63,871 nucleotides of DNA from positions 1 through 63,871 of the forward strand of contig JAIQEV010000018.1 in assembly GCA_020073585.1 (NCBI GenBank), written 5' to 3'. Of this stretch, positions 8,788-18,281 are shown piece after piece; within the stretch, counting starts at the first letter, position 1, and each line of letters begins with the position of its first letter. The notes below the pieces were generated by a model, which did no database searches, had not been told where the DNA came from, and saw only the letters and a program-made list of their open reading frames with translations. The translations under genes and the position numbers were made by a program. Source of the stretch: Terriglobia bacterium (GTDB lineage Bacteria > Acidobacteriota > Terriglobia > Acidiferrales > UBA7541).

Positions 8788-9026
8788 TCCTGCCGTCGAA
8801 CTGGAGACTCGCCCTCGTCATGCTCGGCCCCCAAAGGCAGATTGTGTCATGGCCCCCAATACTACTGCACCGCTTTCTCCTCAGGAACAACCGTAAGCCC
8901 GACGGCCTGATCCGCGAACCGGCGGCGCCCTCGATCTGAGAATCGGGCGGGGCATCGGACGGGAATTCCGCTCTGGCCAGGGAACAAGTGCAGGGCAAAA
9001 GCAAGAACTCGTCGTATCATCTCCCT

Positions 9027-9791
9027 ATGCGGCTGCTGCTGGTGGAAGACGATCCGCGCATCGCGCGCTTCGTGGCCAAAGGCCTGCGCGAGCAGGCCTA
9101 TGCGGTTGATGTGGCCACGACGGGTGACGAAGCTCTGTACCAGGCGGAGATCAACACCTACGACCTGATTATTCTCGACGTCATGCTGCCGGGGCGTGAC
9201 GGCTTCCAAGTGTGCCGGGAGCTGCGCAAAGCCGGCCGCCGCATGCCCATTCTCATGCTGACCGCGCGGGACGCCGTGGAAGACCGGGTCACGGGACTCG
9301 ATCACGGCGCCGACGATTACCTGACCAAGCCGTTCGAATTCCGGGAGTTGCTGGCGCGCTTGCGGGCCCTGCTGCGGCGTACCGGGGAGCTGCGCCCGGC
9401 GCAAATCGCGGTCGCCGATCTGCTGCTGGACACCGCCGCGCAGACGGCCGCCCGCGGGGGCCGGAAAATATCCCTTACGGCCAAGGAATATGCGCTGCTG
9501 GAATTTCTGGCGCGCAATGCGGGCCGCGTCGTGGGCCGCGAAGAGATCGCCGAGCACGTCTGGGATGAATCGTTCGACCCGTTCTCGAACCTCATCGAAG
9601 TCTACGTGAATCGCGTGCGCGGCAAAATTGACGCGGGATCCGCGAAGCCCCTGCTGCATACCCGCCGCGGGGCCGGCTACGTTCTCGGTTCCGCCGAGGA
9701 CGCCCGTGAACCCGAAGCCACAGCGCATCCCGCAAGCCGTGCCTCGCGCCATAAGGGTTCCGGCTCTTCTCCGAGGAAGACCGATGCTTGA
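9027..9791 (+). CDS. OmpR-family two-component response regulator
   Basis: A 254-residue transcription factor. The receiver domain has Asp51 (LIILDVMLPGRDG) and the conserved LTKPF lysine. A winged-helix DNA-binding domain of OmpR/PhoB type follows (about 130-225; SLTAKEYALLEFL, IEVYVNRVRGKID, GAGYVLG). The short basic tail after the wing is low-complexity. The start at 9027 begins directly with RLLLVEDD; the upstream in-frame ATG at 8988 adds nothing. Its stop overlaps the sensor kinase start by eight bases, and an RND efflux operon follows, so it probably controls that efflux system, as CusR-like regulators do. Confidence 0.93.
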   Translation: MRLLLVEDDPRIARFVAKGLREQAYAVDVATTGDEALYQAEINTYDLIILDVMLPGRDGFQVCRELRKAGRRMPILMLTARDAVEDRVTGLDHGADDYLTKPFEFRELLARLRALLRRTGELRPAQIAVADLLLDTAAQTAARGGRKISLTAKEYALLEFLARNAGRVVGREEIAEHVWDESFDPFSNLIEVYVNRVRGKIDAGSAKPLLHTRRGAGYVLGSAEDAREPEATAHPASRASRHKGSGSSPRKTDA

Positions 9792-11259
9792 GTCGGTCCG
9801 TTTCCGCCTGACGCTCTGGTACACCGCGGTCCTTGCGCTGGTCCTCGTCGTGCTCTCCATGGCCGCTTACTTCGTTCTTCGCCAGAGCACGCTGCAGGGG
9901 ACGGACAGCAGCCTCACCGAGATCGCGGACGCATTTCTCACCACCCTGCAGGCCGAACTGAAGGATCAATCGGGGCCCAACGCGTTGCAGCTCGCCGCGG
10001 AGCAAGCCCTGTTCGAGCATCGCTATCGCGACAATCTCTTCGTGATTCTGGATCCGCGCGGCAATGTGGTCATCACCTCCGAGGATCTTCCCGTGCCCAA
10101 CCAGCCGGCGAAGAGCCATGCGGCCGGAATCTTCGCCTCCGGTGCATTCCGTAAGCTCGCTGAAGCGTCCTTGCATGGCGATCGTTTTTTTCAGAATGTG
10201 CCGGGCGGCCCCGATGGCTACCGGGGATTCGTCCGCCAATTTCCCGTGAACGGACAAGGACATATCCTGATCGTTCTGCAATCCCTGCATCGCCAGGCCG
10301 AGCTGCTGAAAGAGATCGCGCGGACGTTTGCCTGGGTCATCCCCATCGCGGTGCTGCTGGCCTGCGCCGGGGGCTATTTTCTGGCGCGCAAGAGCCTCGC
10401 CCCGGTCGTGGATATGGCCACGCAGGCAGGGCGCATCGGCGCCGAGAATCTGCATGAGCGTCTGGCCGTGCGCAATCGGAAGGACGAACTCGGGCACCTC
10501 GCGCTGGCCTTCAACAGTCTTCTCGACCGGCTCAACCTGTCCTTCGAACGCCAGCGGCGCTTCATGGCCGATGCCTCGCACGAACTGCGCACGCCGGTGG
10601 CGATCTTGCGCGGGGAAGCGGACGTGGCGCTCTCCCAGCCCTCGCGCACCCTGGAGGAGTACCGCGAGTCCCTGCTTTTGCTGCGCGATGAGGCCGAGCG
10701 GCTGACGCACATTGTCGAGGACCTCTTTACCCTGGCGCGGGCGGATGCCGGGCAGTATCCGTTGACGCGCAGCGATTTTTATCTGGACGAGCTGGTGGCC
10801 GACTGCACCCGCAACACCCGCACGCTGGCCCTCGCGAAGCGCATCACCCTGGCCGTGGATGCGCCGGCGGAATTGCCCCTGCATGCCGACGAAGGCCTGT
10901 TGCGCCGGATGTTCCTGAATCTGCTGGATAACGCCATTAAGTACACCCCGGAGGGCGGCCGGGTCGCCGTCTCCTGCTGCCGCGCGGGCGCGGAATATGC
11001 CGTGAGCATCACCGACACCGGCCCGGGCATTCCCGCGGAGCTGCAGCCGCGAATCTTCGAGCGTTTTTTCCGCGCCGACGAAGCGCGCTCCCGCGGGGAA
11101 AAAGACGGGGGCGGGGCGGGCCTCGGTCTCTCCATCTCGCGCTGGATCGCGGAAGCCCATCAGGGCCGCCTGGAACTCACTCGCTCCGACTCCTCCGGGA
11201 GCACATTTACCGCCTTTCTGCCCGCCCCGGCGGCGGGTGCGCCCTCTCCGGTCCGTTAA
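9784..11259 (+). CDS. Sensor histidine kinase of the efflux-linked two-component system
   Basis: Inner-membrane kinase of 491 residues. TM1 (about 13-33), a periplasmic domain (about 34-180), TM2 (about 183-202) and HAMP are followed by HisKA with MADASHELRTP (His266). The ATPase domain contains NLLDNAIKYT, DTGPGIP and GAGLGLSIS. The domain pattern and length match CusS/CzcS-type sensors, which often detect metals or envelope stress. The ligand is not evident from the sequence. Translation is coupled to the response regulator (overlap at 9784-9791). Confidence 0.93.
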   Translation: MLESVRFRLTLWYTAVLALVLVVLSMAAYFVLRQSTLQGTDSSLTEIADAFLTTLQAELKDQSGPNALQLAAEQALFEHRYRDNLFVILDPRGNVVITSEDLPVPNQPAKSHAAGIFASGAFRKLAEASLHGDRFFQNVPGGPDGYRGFVRQFPVNGQGHILIVLQSLHRQAELLKEIARTFAWVIPIAVLLACAGGYFLARKSLAPVVDMATQAGRIGAENLHERLAVRNRKDELGHLALAFNSLLDRLNLSFERQRRFMADASHELRTPVAILRGEADVALSQPSRTLEEYRESLLLLRDEAERLTHIVEDLFTLARADAGQYPLTRSDFYLDELVADCTRNTRTLALAKRITLAVDAPAELPLHADEGLLRRMFLNLLDNAIKYTPEGGRVAVSCCRAGAEYAVSITDTGPGIPAELQPRIFERFFRADEARSRGEKDGGGAGLGLSISRWIAEAHQGRLELTRSDSSGSTFTAFLPAPAAGAPSPVR

Positions 11260-11386
11260 TCCTGCGTTTATCTGGGAATCGCTACCTTGCGTGGTGAGTC
11301 TGCTTTCCGCGGACTTGGCCATCTGCCGGGAAACGGCAGCGGCCGCGGCAGACGCCGTCGCCGTAAGAAGCGCCGCTACGAACGCC

Positions 11387-12793
11387 ATGCGAAACAGAAC
11401 TCGATTGACGCATCACACGCTGCGGGGACTCCTCCTGGCAGCCGCAATCCTCGCCGGGACTTGCCCCGGCGCGCGCGCCGGGCAGCAGCAAGCGCCCGCG
11501 GCCGCACCGGTTGCTCCGAATCCTGCTGCCCAGCCGCCGGCAGGCGCCCCGGCCGCTGCGCCGCTGCGCTTGTCTCTGCAAGAGGCCCTGGAGCTTGCGC
11601 GGAAGAACAGCGTGCAGTTCCAGGCGGCGGTGACCGATTCTGCCCTCGCCCACGAAGACCGCATGCAGGCGCGCGACGCGCTGCTGCCCACTGCCAGCTA
11701 CAACCTGCAAGCGCTGTACTCGCCCGCTTCCGGCACCCCCAGCGGAGTCCGCTTCATCGCGGCCAACGCGGTGCACGAATACCTCAGCCAGGGCAATGTG
11801 CATCAGGTGCTCGACCTCGCGACGTTCGCCGGCTTCCGCCGGGCTTCGGCGGCGGCCGCCGCCGCCCGGGCGCGCAAGGAGATCGCTTCGCGCGGGCTCG
11901 TCGTGACCGTCGTGCAGGGTTATTACGCGGTGGCCGCGGCCCAGCAGAAGCTGGAAGCGGCGCGGAAGGCGGCGGAAGAGGGCGAGCGCTTCCTGACGCT
12001 GACGCAGAATCTCGAGCGCGGCGGGGAAGTGGCGCACTACGATGTCATGAAGGCGGAACTGCAGACGCAGGACCGCCGCCGCCAGTTACAGGAAGCGCAA
12101 TTGGCGCTGCTCAACGCGCGGCTCGATCTGGCGGTCCTGCTCTTTCCGGATTTCAACGACAATTTCGAAGTCGCCGACGATCTGCATGCTGCGGTTCCCC
12201 TGCCGACGCTCGCGGAGGTGCAGCAGCTTGCGGCGCGCGACAACCCGGATGTCCGCGCTGCGTTGGCCTCGGCCCAGGCGGCCGGGCACGACGTCACCGG
12301 AGCGCGGGCCGGCTACTTGCCTTCCCTTAGTTTCGATTATTTCTACGGCATCGACGCGGCGCAATTTGCCGTGAAAGACCCCGCCGGCAACTCCAACCTG
12401 GGTTCCGCCGCGACCGCCACCTTGACTCTTCCCCTCTGGAACTGGGGCGCCACGCAGAGCCGCATCAAGCAGGCGGAGCTTCGCCGCACCCAGGCGCAGC
12501 GGGAACTCTCGCTCGCGCAGCGCAAGCTGTTGGCGGAGATCCGCTCGCTCTATGCGGAGGCGGAAACCGCGCTAAACGAACTCGGCGGTCTGAACCGTTC
12601 GGCGGTGCTTGCCGGTGACACCCTGCAGCTGACCATGCTGCGCTACAAGGGCGGCGAAGCCACCGTTCTGGAAGTGGTGGACGCGCAAAGCACCTACAGC
12701 CAGGCGAATTTCGCCTATCAGGATGGCGCGGTCCGCTATCGCGTGGCCCTGGCGAACTTGCAAACTCTGACGGGAGTGCTGACCTCTCCATGA
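11387..12793 (+). CDS. TolC-family outer-membrane efflux protein
   Basis: Outer-membrane channel of 468 residues for tripartite efflux. A signal peptide (LRGLLLAAAILAGTCPGARA) and a Pro/Ala-rich linker precede two repeats of the outer-membrane efflux protein fold, each rich in long amphipathic helices (LSLQEALELARKNS at the first, LRYKGGEATVLEVVDAQSTY near the end). I use the ATG at 11387, just before the signal peptide; the in-frame extension to 11237 reads like leader sequence. ATGA overlaps join it to the membrane-fusion protein. It follows the two-component genes by 127 bases. Confidence 0.92.
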   Translation: MRNRTRLTHHTLRGLLLAAAILAGTCPGARAGQQQAPAAAPVAPNPAAQPPAGAPAAAPLRLSLQEALELARKNSVQFQAAVTDSALAHEDRMQARDALLPTASYNLQALYSPASGTPSGVRFIAANAVHEYLSQGNVHQVLDLATFAGFRRASAAAAAARARKEIASRGLVVTVVQGYYAVAAAQQKLEAARKAAEEGERFLTLTQNLERGGEVAHYDVMKAELQTQDRRRQLQEAQLALLNARLDLAVLLFPDFNDNFEVADDLHAAVPLPTLAEVQQLAARDNPDVRAALASAQAAGHDVTGARAGYLPSLSFDYFYGIDAAQFAVKDPAGNSNLGSAATATLTLPLWNWGATQSRIKQAELRRTQAQRELSLAQRKLLAEIRSLYAEAETALNELGGLNRSAVLAGDTLQLTMLRYKGGEATVLEVVDAQSTYSQANFAYQDGAVRYRVALANLQTLTGVLTSP

Positions 12794-14166
12794 ACCTCAC
12801 GACTCTAGGCGTGACCGCGAAGCGGTCAACGATTACGCGCACGCCGCACCGCGGCTCCGCAATCCCCCTGGCCTGTGCCTTGGCCGCACTGTTGGCCGCG
12901 ATGAGCGGCTGCGGCAGTCAGGAAAAAGAGAAGGAGCCGGTCGTCTCGGTGCAGACCACGCCGGCGCAGCGCGGGCCCATCTCCCGGATTATTTCCGCCG
13001 AGGCCGTGGTCTACCCTCTGCAACAGGCGGTCATCACGACCAAGATCACCTCGACGGTCAGCAAGTTTCTGGTGCAACGCGGCAGCGCCGTGCGCCAGGG
13101 CCAGTTGCTGGCGGTGCTCGAGAATGCGGATCTCGCGGCTGCGGCCGAACAGGGCAAGGGCGAATTCCAGCAGGCGGAAGCGAGTTACGCCACCACGACC
13201 GGGGCCAGCCTCCCGCAGGACCTGCAGAAAGCGGAACTGGACGCGGCCGCGGCCAAGGCCGGCTTCGACGCCCAGCAGAAAGTCTATGACAGCCGCAAAG
13301 AGCTGTTTCAGCAGGGTGCCATCCCGCGGCGTGATCTGGATTCCGCGGACGTCGCCCTGGCGCAGGCACGCAGCCAGCATCGCGTCGCGGAGCGGCAACT
13401 GGACGACCTCAAGCGCCTGGTCCAGCAACAGGCGCTGAAATCCGCTTCGGGCCAGCTTTCCGCGGCAAAAGGGAAGTACCTCGGGGCCAAGGCCCAGCTT
13501 ACCTACTCCGAAATCCGCAGCCCCATCAACGGTGTGGTCACCGACCGGCCGGTCTACCCCGGCGAATTGGCCACCGCGAGCCAGCCGCTGCTCACCGTGA
13601 TGGATACCTCCCGGCTGATCGCCAAGGCGCACATCGCCCAATCGGAGGCCGCGCTGCTCAAGGCCGGCAACCCCGCGGAGCTGAAAATTCCCGGCCTCGA
13701 CGCCACCTTGAAAGGCCGCGTTACCCTGGTGAGTCCTGCGCTCGATCCGGGCAGCACGACCATCGAGGTCTGGGTCGAGGCGCTCAAGGCCGACCCCGCG
13801 CTGAAGCCCGGGATGACCGTGGAACTCTCGATGACGGCGAAAACGGTGAAGGACGCCATTGCCGTGCCCGCTGCCGGCGTGTTCAAAACTCCCGAAGGCG
13901 CCGACTACGTTCTGGTGGCCGGTTCGGATGGGCGCGCGCACACTAAATTGGTGCAGGTGGGCATCCGTAACGCGGAGTTTGCGCAGCTCCTCAGCGGCAT
14001 CAGCGCCGGCGAGCCGGTGATCACTTCCGGCGGCTACGCTCTGCCGGAGAATACCCGGATCAAAATCGAGGCGCCGGCCGCTCCGGAAAAAGCCGCCGGC
14101 GAGAAAGACGACAAGGCGGGCGAGGCCGCAGCTCCGGCCAAATCCAGCGGCAAGGCGAAGGAGTAA
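12790..14166 (+). CDS. RND efflux membrane-fusion protein (HlyD/AcrA-like lipoprotein)
   Basis: Periplasmic adaptor of 458 residues linking the RND pump to the outer-membrane channel. A lipobox is visible (LAAMSGC, Cys about 39), so it should be lipid-anchored. Barrel-sandwich and lipoyl halves flank a long alpha-hairpin (about 110-225), then a beta-barrel domain (GVVTDRPVYPGELATASQPLL) and a Lys/Ala-rich tail. The n-region before the signal is unusually long because the first 15 codons include a copy of a palindromic repeat seen elsewhere in the window (12811-12830). The ATGA overlap with the TolC-like gene supports the start at 12790. Confidence 0.92.
   Translation: MNLTTLGVTAKRSTITRTPHRGSAIPLACALAALLAAMSGCGSQEKEKEPVVSVQTTPAQRGPISRIISAEAVVYPLQQAVITTKITSTVSKFLVQRGSAVRQGQLLAVLENADLAAAAEQGKGEFQQAEASYATTTGASLPQDLQKAELDAAAAKAGFDAQQKVYDSRKELFQQGAIPRRDLDSADVALAQARSQHRVAERQLDDLKRLVQQQALKSASGQLSAAKGKYLGAKAQLTYSEIRSPINGVVTDRPVYPGELATASQPLLTVMDTSRLIAKAHIAQSEAALLKAGNPAELKIPGLDATLKGRVTLVSPALDPGSTTIEVWVEALKADPALKPGMTVELSMTAKTVKDAIAVPAAGVFKTPEGADYVLVAGSDGRAHTKLVQVGIRNAEFAQLLSGISAGEPVITSGGYALPENTRIKIEAPAAPEKAAGEKDDKAGEAAAPAKSSGKAKE
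12811..12830 (+). repeat. Dispersed palindromic repeat, copy 1
   Basis: GTGACCGCGAAGCGGTCAAC: a 7-bp stem TGACCGC/GCGGTCA around a 3-base loop. It lies inside the first codons of the membrane-fusion protein gene. Related copies are at 35078, 36522 and, reversed, at 60027. Confidence 0.65.
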
Positions 14167-14172
14167 GCGCGC

Positions 14173-17100
14173 ATGGATCTCCGGGCTGAAAACCATCGCG
14201 CTGCGGGTTCTTCCGAACGGCCGGATCTTCCCTGGTTTCAGCGATTGTCGCGGCCCATCTTGTTCTTGACGGTGAGCCTGGCTCTTGTCGGCGCCTATCT
14301 CGCCTTCACCATTCCCGTCGCCGTTTTTCCCAGCACCGATTTCCCGCGCATCGTGATCGGCGTGGATAACGGCGTCATGCCCATCGACCAGATGCTGGTC
14401 ACGATCACCCGCCCGCTCGAGGAATCCGTCAACGTCGTGCCCGGCCTGAAACAGGTCAAATCCATCACCAGCCGCGGCTCCGCGGAGATCAATCTCTTCT
14501 TCGACTGGAACGTGGACATGTTCCAGACGCTGCAGCGCGTGGACTCCGCCGTGGCGCGCGTGCAGTCGGAACTTCCCCCGGCGGCGAAGATCGAAACGCA
14601 CCGCTTGACGTTCGCCACTTTCCCCATTCTCGGCTACAGCCTCACCTCGGACACCTTGCCGCAGAACAGGCTCTGGGAAATCGCCACCTATGACATCAAG
14701 CCGCGCATCAATCGCCTGGACGGGGTCGCCACCGTCATCGTGCAGGGCGGCCGAGTCCCTGAATTTCAGGTCACGCCGGACCCGGCGCGGCTGCTGGCCT
14801 CCGGGATCACCGTCACCGACATGCTGGAGGCCATCCGCCGGACGAATCTCGTGGATTCCCCGGGCCTCCTCGAGGACAGTCATCATCTCGTCCTGGGTCT
14901 GGTCACCGGCCAGGTCCGCACCCCGGAGCAGATCGGAAAGATTGTCATCAAGGTTTCGCCCGCCGGGGTTCCGATTCGCCTGGGAGACATTGCCTCGGTG
15001 ACGCCCTCGGTCGCGCCGGTCTACACGATGGTCACGGCCAACGGCAAGCCGGCCGTGCTGCTCAGCGTGAATCGCCAGCCCGATAGCAATACGGTAGCCG
15101 TCGCCAAGGAAGTGAGCGCGCAGATCGAGGAACTCCGCCCGTCGCTCCCGCCCGGCGTGCACATCGAACCCTTCTACGACCAGTCCGTGATCGTCCACGA
15201 ATCCAGCTCCAGCGTGCGCGATGCCGTGGTGCTCGGTCTGATTCTCTCTTCCGTGATTCTGGTTCTCTTCCTGCGCGACTGGGGCACCTCGCTCGTGGCC
15301 GGCCTGGTCATTCCGGCCACCCTGCTCATCACCTTTATCGCCCTCAAGCTTGCCGGGCAGAGCTTCAACCTGATGACCCTCGGCGGCCTCGCCGCCGCTG
15401 TCGGCCTGGTGATCGACAACGCCATCGTGGTCCTCGAAAACATCGTGGTGCACCGCGACGCCGGCCAGGACCGCTTTTCCGCCATCCAAAGCGCGCTCCG
15501 CGAGATGACCGTGCCGCTCATCGGCTCGACGGTCACGCCCATCGTCGTTTTTCTTCCGCTCATCTCCATTACCGGCGTCACGGGAAGTTTCTTCCGGGCG
15601 CTCGCCGTCACCATGACCGTCTCGCTATTCGTGTCCCTGGTCCTGGCCCTCACCTGGACGCCCACCCTGAGCCAGTACTTCGTGCGCCGCAAGCCGGCGG
15701 CCGTTCCCGGGCAGGCCCCGGAAAAATTGGACGCCGCGGCGCTCCTCGCCGCCGAAGAGGCGCACCTTCCCGGATCTTTCGAGCGCGTCATCAACTTTTA
15801 TGGCGACATGATGAAGGCCGTCTTGCGCCGTCCCTGGATCCTGGGCGCGAGCTCCGCCGTGATCGTCGTTCTGGCCATCCTCTGCTACAACGCGCTGGGC
15901 ACCGACCTTCTGCCGGCCATGGACGAAGGCGGATTCATTCTGGACTACTACACGCCTTCCGGCAGTTCCCTTGCCGAATCGGACCGCATTCTCCAGCACA
16001 TCGAAAAAATCCTGCGTTCCGTGCCGGAAGTCGAAAACACTTCGCGCCGCACGGGTCTGCAACTCGGCTTGGCGGCTGTCACGGAGGTCAACCGCGGCGA
16101 CTTCACCGTCAAGCTCAAGCGCGATCGCAAGCGCGACATCGACGACATCATCGCCGACGTACGCAGCCAGATCGAGCAAACGGAGCCCGCCGCCAAAGTC
16201 GAATTCGTGCAGGTTTTGCAGGACATGATCGGCGACCTGACCAGCGCGCCGGAGCCCATCGTCATTAAGCTGTTTTCCCAGGATCCCCAACTCCTGGCGC
16301 AGACCGCGCCGCGCGTGGCCGAGGCCATCGGAAAGGTGCACGGTGTCGTGGACGTTCTGGACGGCATCGAGAACACCATCAGCGGTCCGGCCGTGACCTT
16401 CCGCGTCGATCCGATTGTCGCCGCCCGCGCGGGTTTCACCCCCGAGGAAATCGCCACGGATGCCGCCGTCATCCTCGACGGGGAGCCCGCGGCGACGCCG
16501 GTGGTGGTCAACGATCGCGCCTATACCATTCGCGTGCGCTTTCCGGACAAGAACCGCGCCTCGCTCGAGCGCATCAGCAATACGCTGTTAACCAGTTCCA
16601 CCGGGCGCACCGCCACCCTCGGTTCGCTGGCGGCCCTGAGCACGGACCCCGGCCAGACCGAAATTCGCCGCGAGAATCTGCAGCGCCTCGCCGAAGTCAC
16701 CGGCCGGCTCGAAGGCGTCGATCTCGGCACCGGCATCGCCGCGGTGCAGAAGGCCGTCGCGGATCTGCACCTGCCGTCCTCCATTCGCGTCGAGTACGGC
16801 GGCACGTTCCAGGAGCAGCAGAAATCGTTTCACGACCTGCTGATGGTTCTCCTGCTCGCGCTGGTGCTCTTGTTCGTCGTGCTGCTCTTCGAATTCCCCA
16901 CTTTTTCCGCGCCGGCGGCGATTCTCGCTTCCGCCTTGCTGTCGACCTTCGGGGGCCTGCTCGCCCTGCTGCTGACCCGCACGACCTTCAACGTCGCGTC
17001 CTTCATGGGCATGATCATGGTCATCGGCATTGTCGCCAAGAACGGCATTCTGCTCCTGGATGCCGAGCAGCGCTTCCGGGCCCTCGGTTATTCGCCCGAA

Positions 17101-17334
17101 GAGGCGATGATGCAGGCCGGCCGCCGCCGTCTTCGTCCCATTGTCATGACCGCCATGGCCACCATCGCCGGCATGTTGCCGCTGGCCTTCGCCATCGGCG
17201 CCGGCTCGCAAATGCTCCAGCCCCTGGCCATCACCGTCGTCGGCGGACTCTTCAGTTCTATGGTCTTGTCGCTGGTCTTCACGCCGGCCATTCATTTCTT
17301 CCTGCAGCCCAAAACCAGCGCGGGAGCAGAGTGA
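14173..17334 (+). CDS. RND-superfamily efflux transporter
   Basis: Proton-driven inner-membrane pump of 1053 residues with the family's 12-TM plan: TM1, a large periplasmic loop, TM2-6, TM7, a second loop and TM8-12. The TM4 region reads VGLVIDNAIVVLEN, with a single central Asp-Asn where many drug pumps have Asp-Asp. TM10 reads MGMIMVIGIVAKNGILLLD. The last third is hydrophobic as expected. AAGGAG precedes the ATG, seven bases after the adaptor gene. Together with the two upstream genes it makes a complete tripartite pump under the adjacent two-component system. The substrate (metal or organic) cannot be told from this. Confidence 0.94.
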   Translation: MDLRAENHRAAGSSERPDLPWFQRLSRPILFLTVSLALVGAYLAFTIPVAVFPSTDFPRIVIGVDNGVMPIDQMLVTITRPLEESVNVVPGLKQVKSITSRGSAEINLFFDWNVDMFQTLQRVDSAVARVQSELPPAAKIETHRLTFATFPILGYSLTSDTLPQNRLWEIATYDIKPRINRLDGVATVIVQGGRVPEFQVTPDPARLLASGITVTDMLEAIRRTNLVDSPGLLEDSHHLVLGLVTGQVRTPEQIGKIVIKVSPAGVPIRLGDIASVTPSVAPVYTMVTANGKPAVLLSVNRQPDSNTVAVAKEVSAQIEELRPSLPPGVHIEPFYDQSVIVHESSSSVRDAVVLGLILSSVILVLFLRDWGTSLVAGLVIPATLLITFIALKLAGQSFNLMTLGGLAAAVGLVIDNAIVVLENIVVHRDAGQDRFSAIQSALREMTVPLIGSTVTPIVVFLPLISITGVTGSFFRALAVTMTVSLFVSLVLALTWTPTLSQYFVRRKPAAVPGQAPEKLDAAALLAAEEAHLPGSFERVINFYGDMMKAVLRRPWILGASSAVIVVLAILCYNALGTDLLPAMDEGGFILDYYTPSGSSLAESDRILQHIEKILRSVPEVENTSRRTGLQLGLAAVTEVNRGDFTVKLKRDRKRDIDDIIADVRSQIEQTEPAAKVEFVQVLQDMIGDLTSAPEPIVIKLFSQDPQLLAQTAPRVAEAIGKVHGVVDVLDGIENTISGPAVTFRVDPIVAARAGFTPEEIATDAAVILDGEPAATPVVVNDRAYTIRVRFPDKNRASLERISNTLLTSSTGRTATLGSLAALSTDPGQTEIRRENLQRLAEVTGRLEGVDLGTGIAAVQKAVADLHLPSSIRVEYGGTFQEQQKSFHDLLMVLLLALVLLFVVLLFEFPTFSAPAAILASALLSTFGGLLALLLTRTTFNVASFMGMIMVIGIVAKNGILLLDAEQRFRALGYSPEEAMMQAGRRRLRPIVMTAMATIAGMLPLAFAIGAGSQMLQPLAITVVGGLFSSMVLSLVFTPAIHFFLQPKTSAGAE

Positions 17335-17422
17335 CCCCCACAAGGCGCGGCACCGCTTCTAGCCGCCCCTCTGCGTGAATTGCGGGAATGACATCTTTTG
17401 CGTCAGGTGTTTTCGTGAGGAA

Positions 17423-17451
17423 GCAGACAGCCGCCAGGAGCGGCCGTCTGC
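17423..17451. terminator. Hairpin between convergent genes
   Basis: GCAGACAGCCGC and GCGGCCGTCTGC form a 12-bp stem with one mismatch and a CAGGA loop, 90 bases after the RND gene and 44 bases past the end of the convergent rhodanese gene. There is no clear T-run, so terminator function is only likely from its position. Confidence 0.45.
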
Positions 17452-17494
17452 CCAACATGCGGAGCGGGTTGCGTCACCCGCCGGTCAATACTCT

Positions 17495-18061
17495 TTAGCC
17501 CTCGGCCTCGCTGGGGCTTCCGACGGCAGCCCCGGGCCGCTTGCAATGCCGCGCTCCATTCCACGGCATCTTTCCCAGCAGGATCCCCATCGGGCAAAAA
17601 TCCGTCAGTCCCGCAAACGTAAGCCCCGTCCCGACAAATCCCGACAGATACAGCCAGCGATAATTCACCACAAACCCCAGCGCCACACCCAGCACCACCA
17701 GGAGTCCCGCAGCCAGCCGCACCTGGCGCTCCAGTGACCAGCGCGTTTTCGCGCTCGCCACCAGCGGCAGTCCGGCCTTTACCCAGGCGTTCGTGCCCCC
17801 TTCCAGCACCGCCACGTCGTCCCGGCACGGCTTCAACTGCTCCGCCACGATCCGCGCCCGCGTTCCTCCCTGGCAGATCAACACCACCGGAAGCTCGCGG
17901 CTCATATCGTCCAGGCGCGTCTCCATCTGGTCCATCGGAATATTTACCGCACCCGGCACGTGTCCCGCGGCGTACTCCGAGGCCGAGCGCACGTCCACCC
18001 ATTGCGCCCGGCAGTTTCCCGTGGTCGCCGCCTGCAATTCCGAAACGCTGATCTCCTTCAT
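17495..18061 (-). CDS. Rhodanese-domain protein with C-terminal DUF2892 membrane segment (YgaP-like)
   Basis: 188 residues. The N-terminal rhodanese domain (1-105) has the active-site loop CQGGTRA (Cys63) for sulfane-sulfur transfer. The C-terminal part (about 110-165) is a DUF2892 pair of membrane helices ending GLTDFCPMGILLGKMPWN, typical of YgaP-type sulfurtransferases. It should sit on the cytoplasmic face of the inner membrane. A G-rich Shine-Dalgarno (GGGAGAGG) precedes the ATG. No sulfur genes adjoin it; cysK-cysE are 12 kb away. Confidence 0.9.
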   Translation of the reverse strand: MKEISVSELQAATTGNCRAQWVDVRSASEYAAGHVPGAVNIPMDQMETRLDDMSRELPVVLICQGGTRARIVAEQLKPCRDDVAVLEGGTNAWVKAGLPLVASAKTRWSLERQVRLAAGLLVVLGVALGFVVNYRWLYLSGFVGTGLTFAGLTDFCPMGILLGKMPWNGARHCKRPGAAVGSPSEAEG

Positions 18062-18090
18062 GCCGCCTCTCCCTTTTTTGACAGGCTATC

Positions 18091-18118
18091 AGTATATAAG
18101 AAAGAGCCATCTTGTCTC
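18091..18118 (-). promoter_or_regulatory. Candidate promoter of the rhodanese gene
   Basis: On the minus strand GAGACA and TATACT are separated by 16 bases and lie about 30-55 bases before the rhodanese start codon. Both hexamers match sigma-70 consensus at four or five of six positions. Confidence 0.4.
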
Positions 18119-18281
18119 CCCAATATCGAACCTCTGTGGATCGCCCGGAAAATGGCCACACCGCCTGGTCCCGCGGTGTCCCCGCATGGGGCGTTGCGCG
18201 CAATGACCAGGCCCGCTTGGAAACTGCAGAATTGGTGTGACTATTGGGCGGCACCTGAATGAAAATACAGAAGGGAAATCA

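Noticed and set aside
12826-15489. An 887-residue open frame on the minus strand opposite the efflux genes
   Set aside because: It lies antisense to clear MFP and RND genes. Its product is rich in His, Gly and Arg with no domain, as expected for the complement of GC-rich coding DNA.
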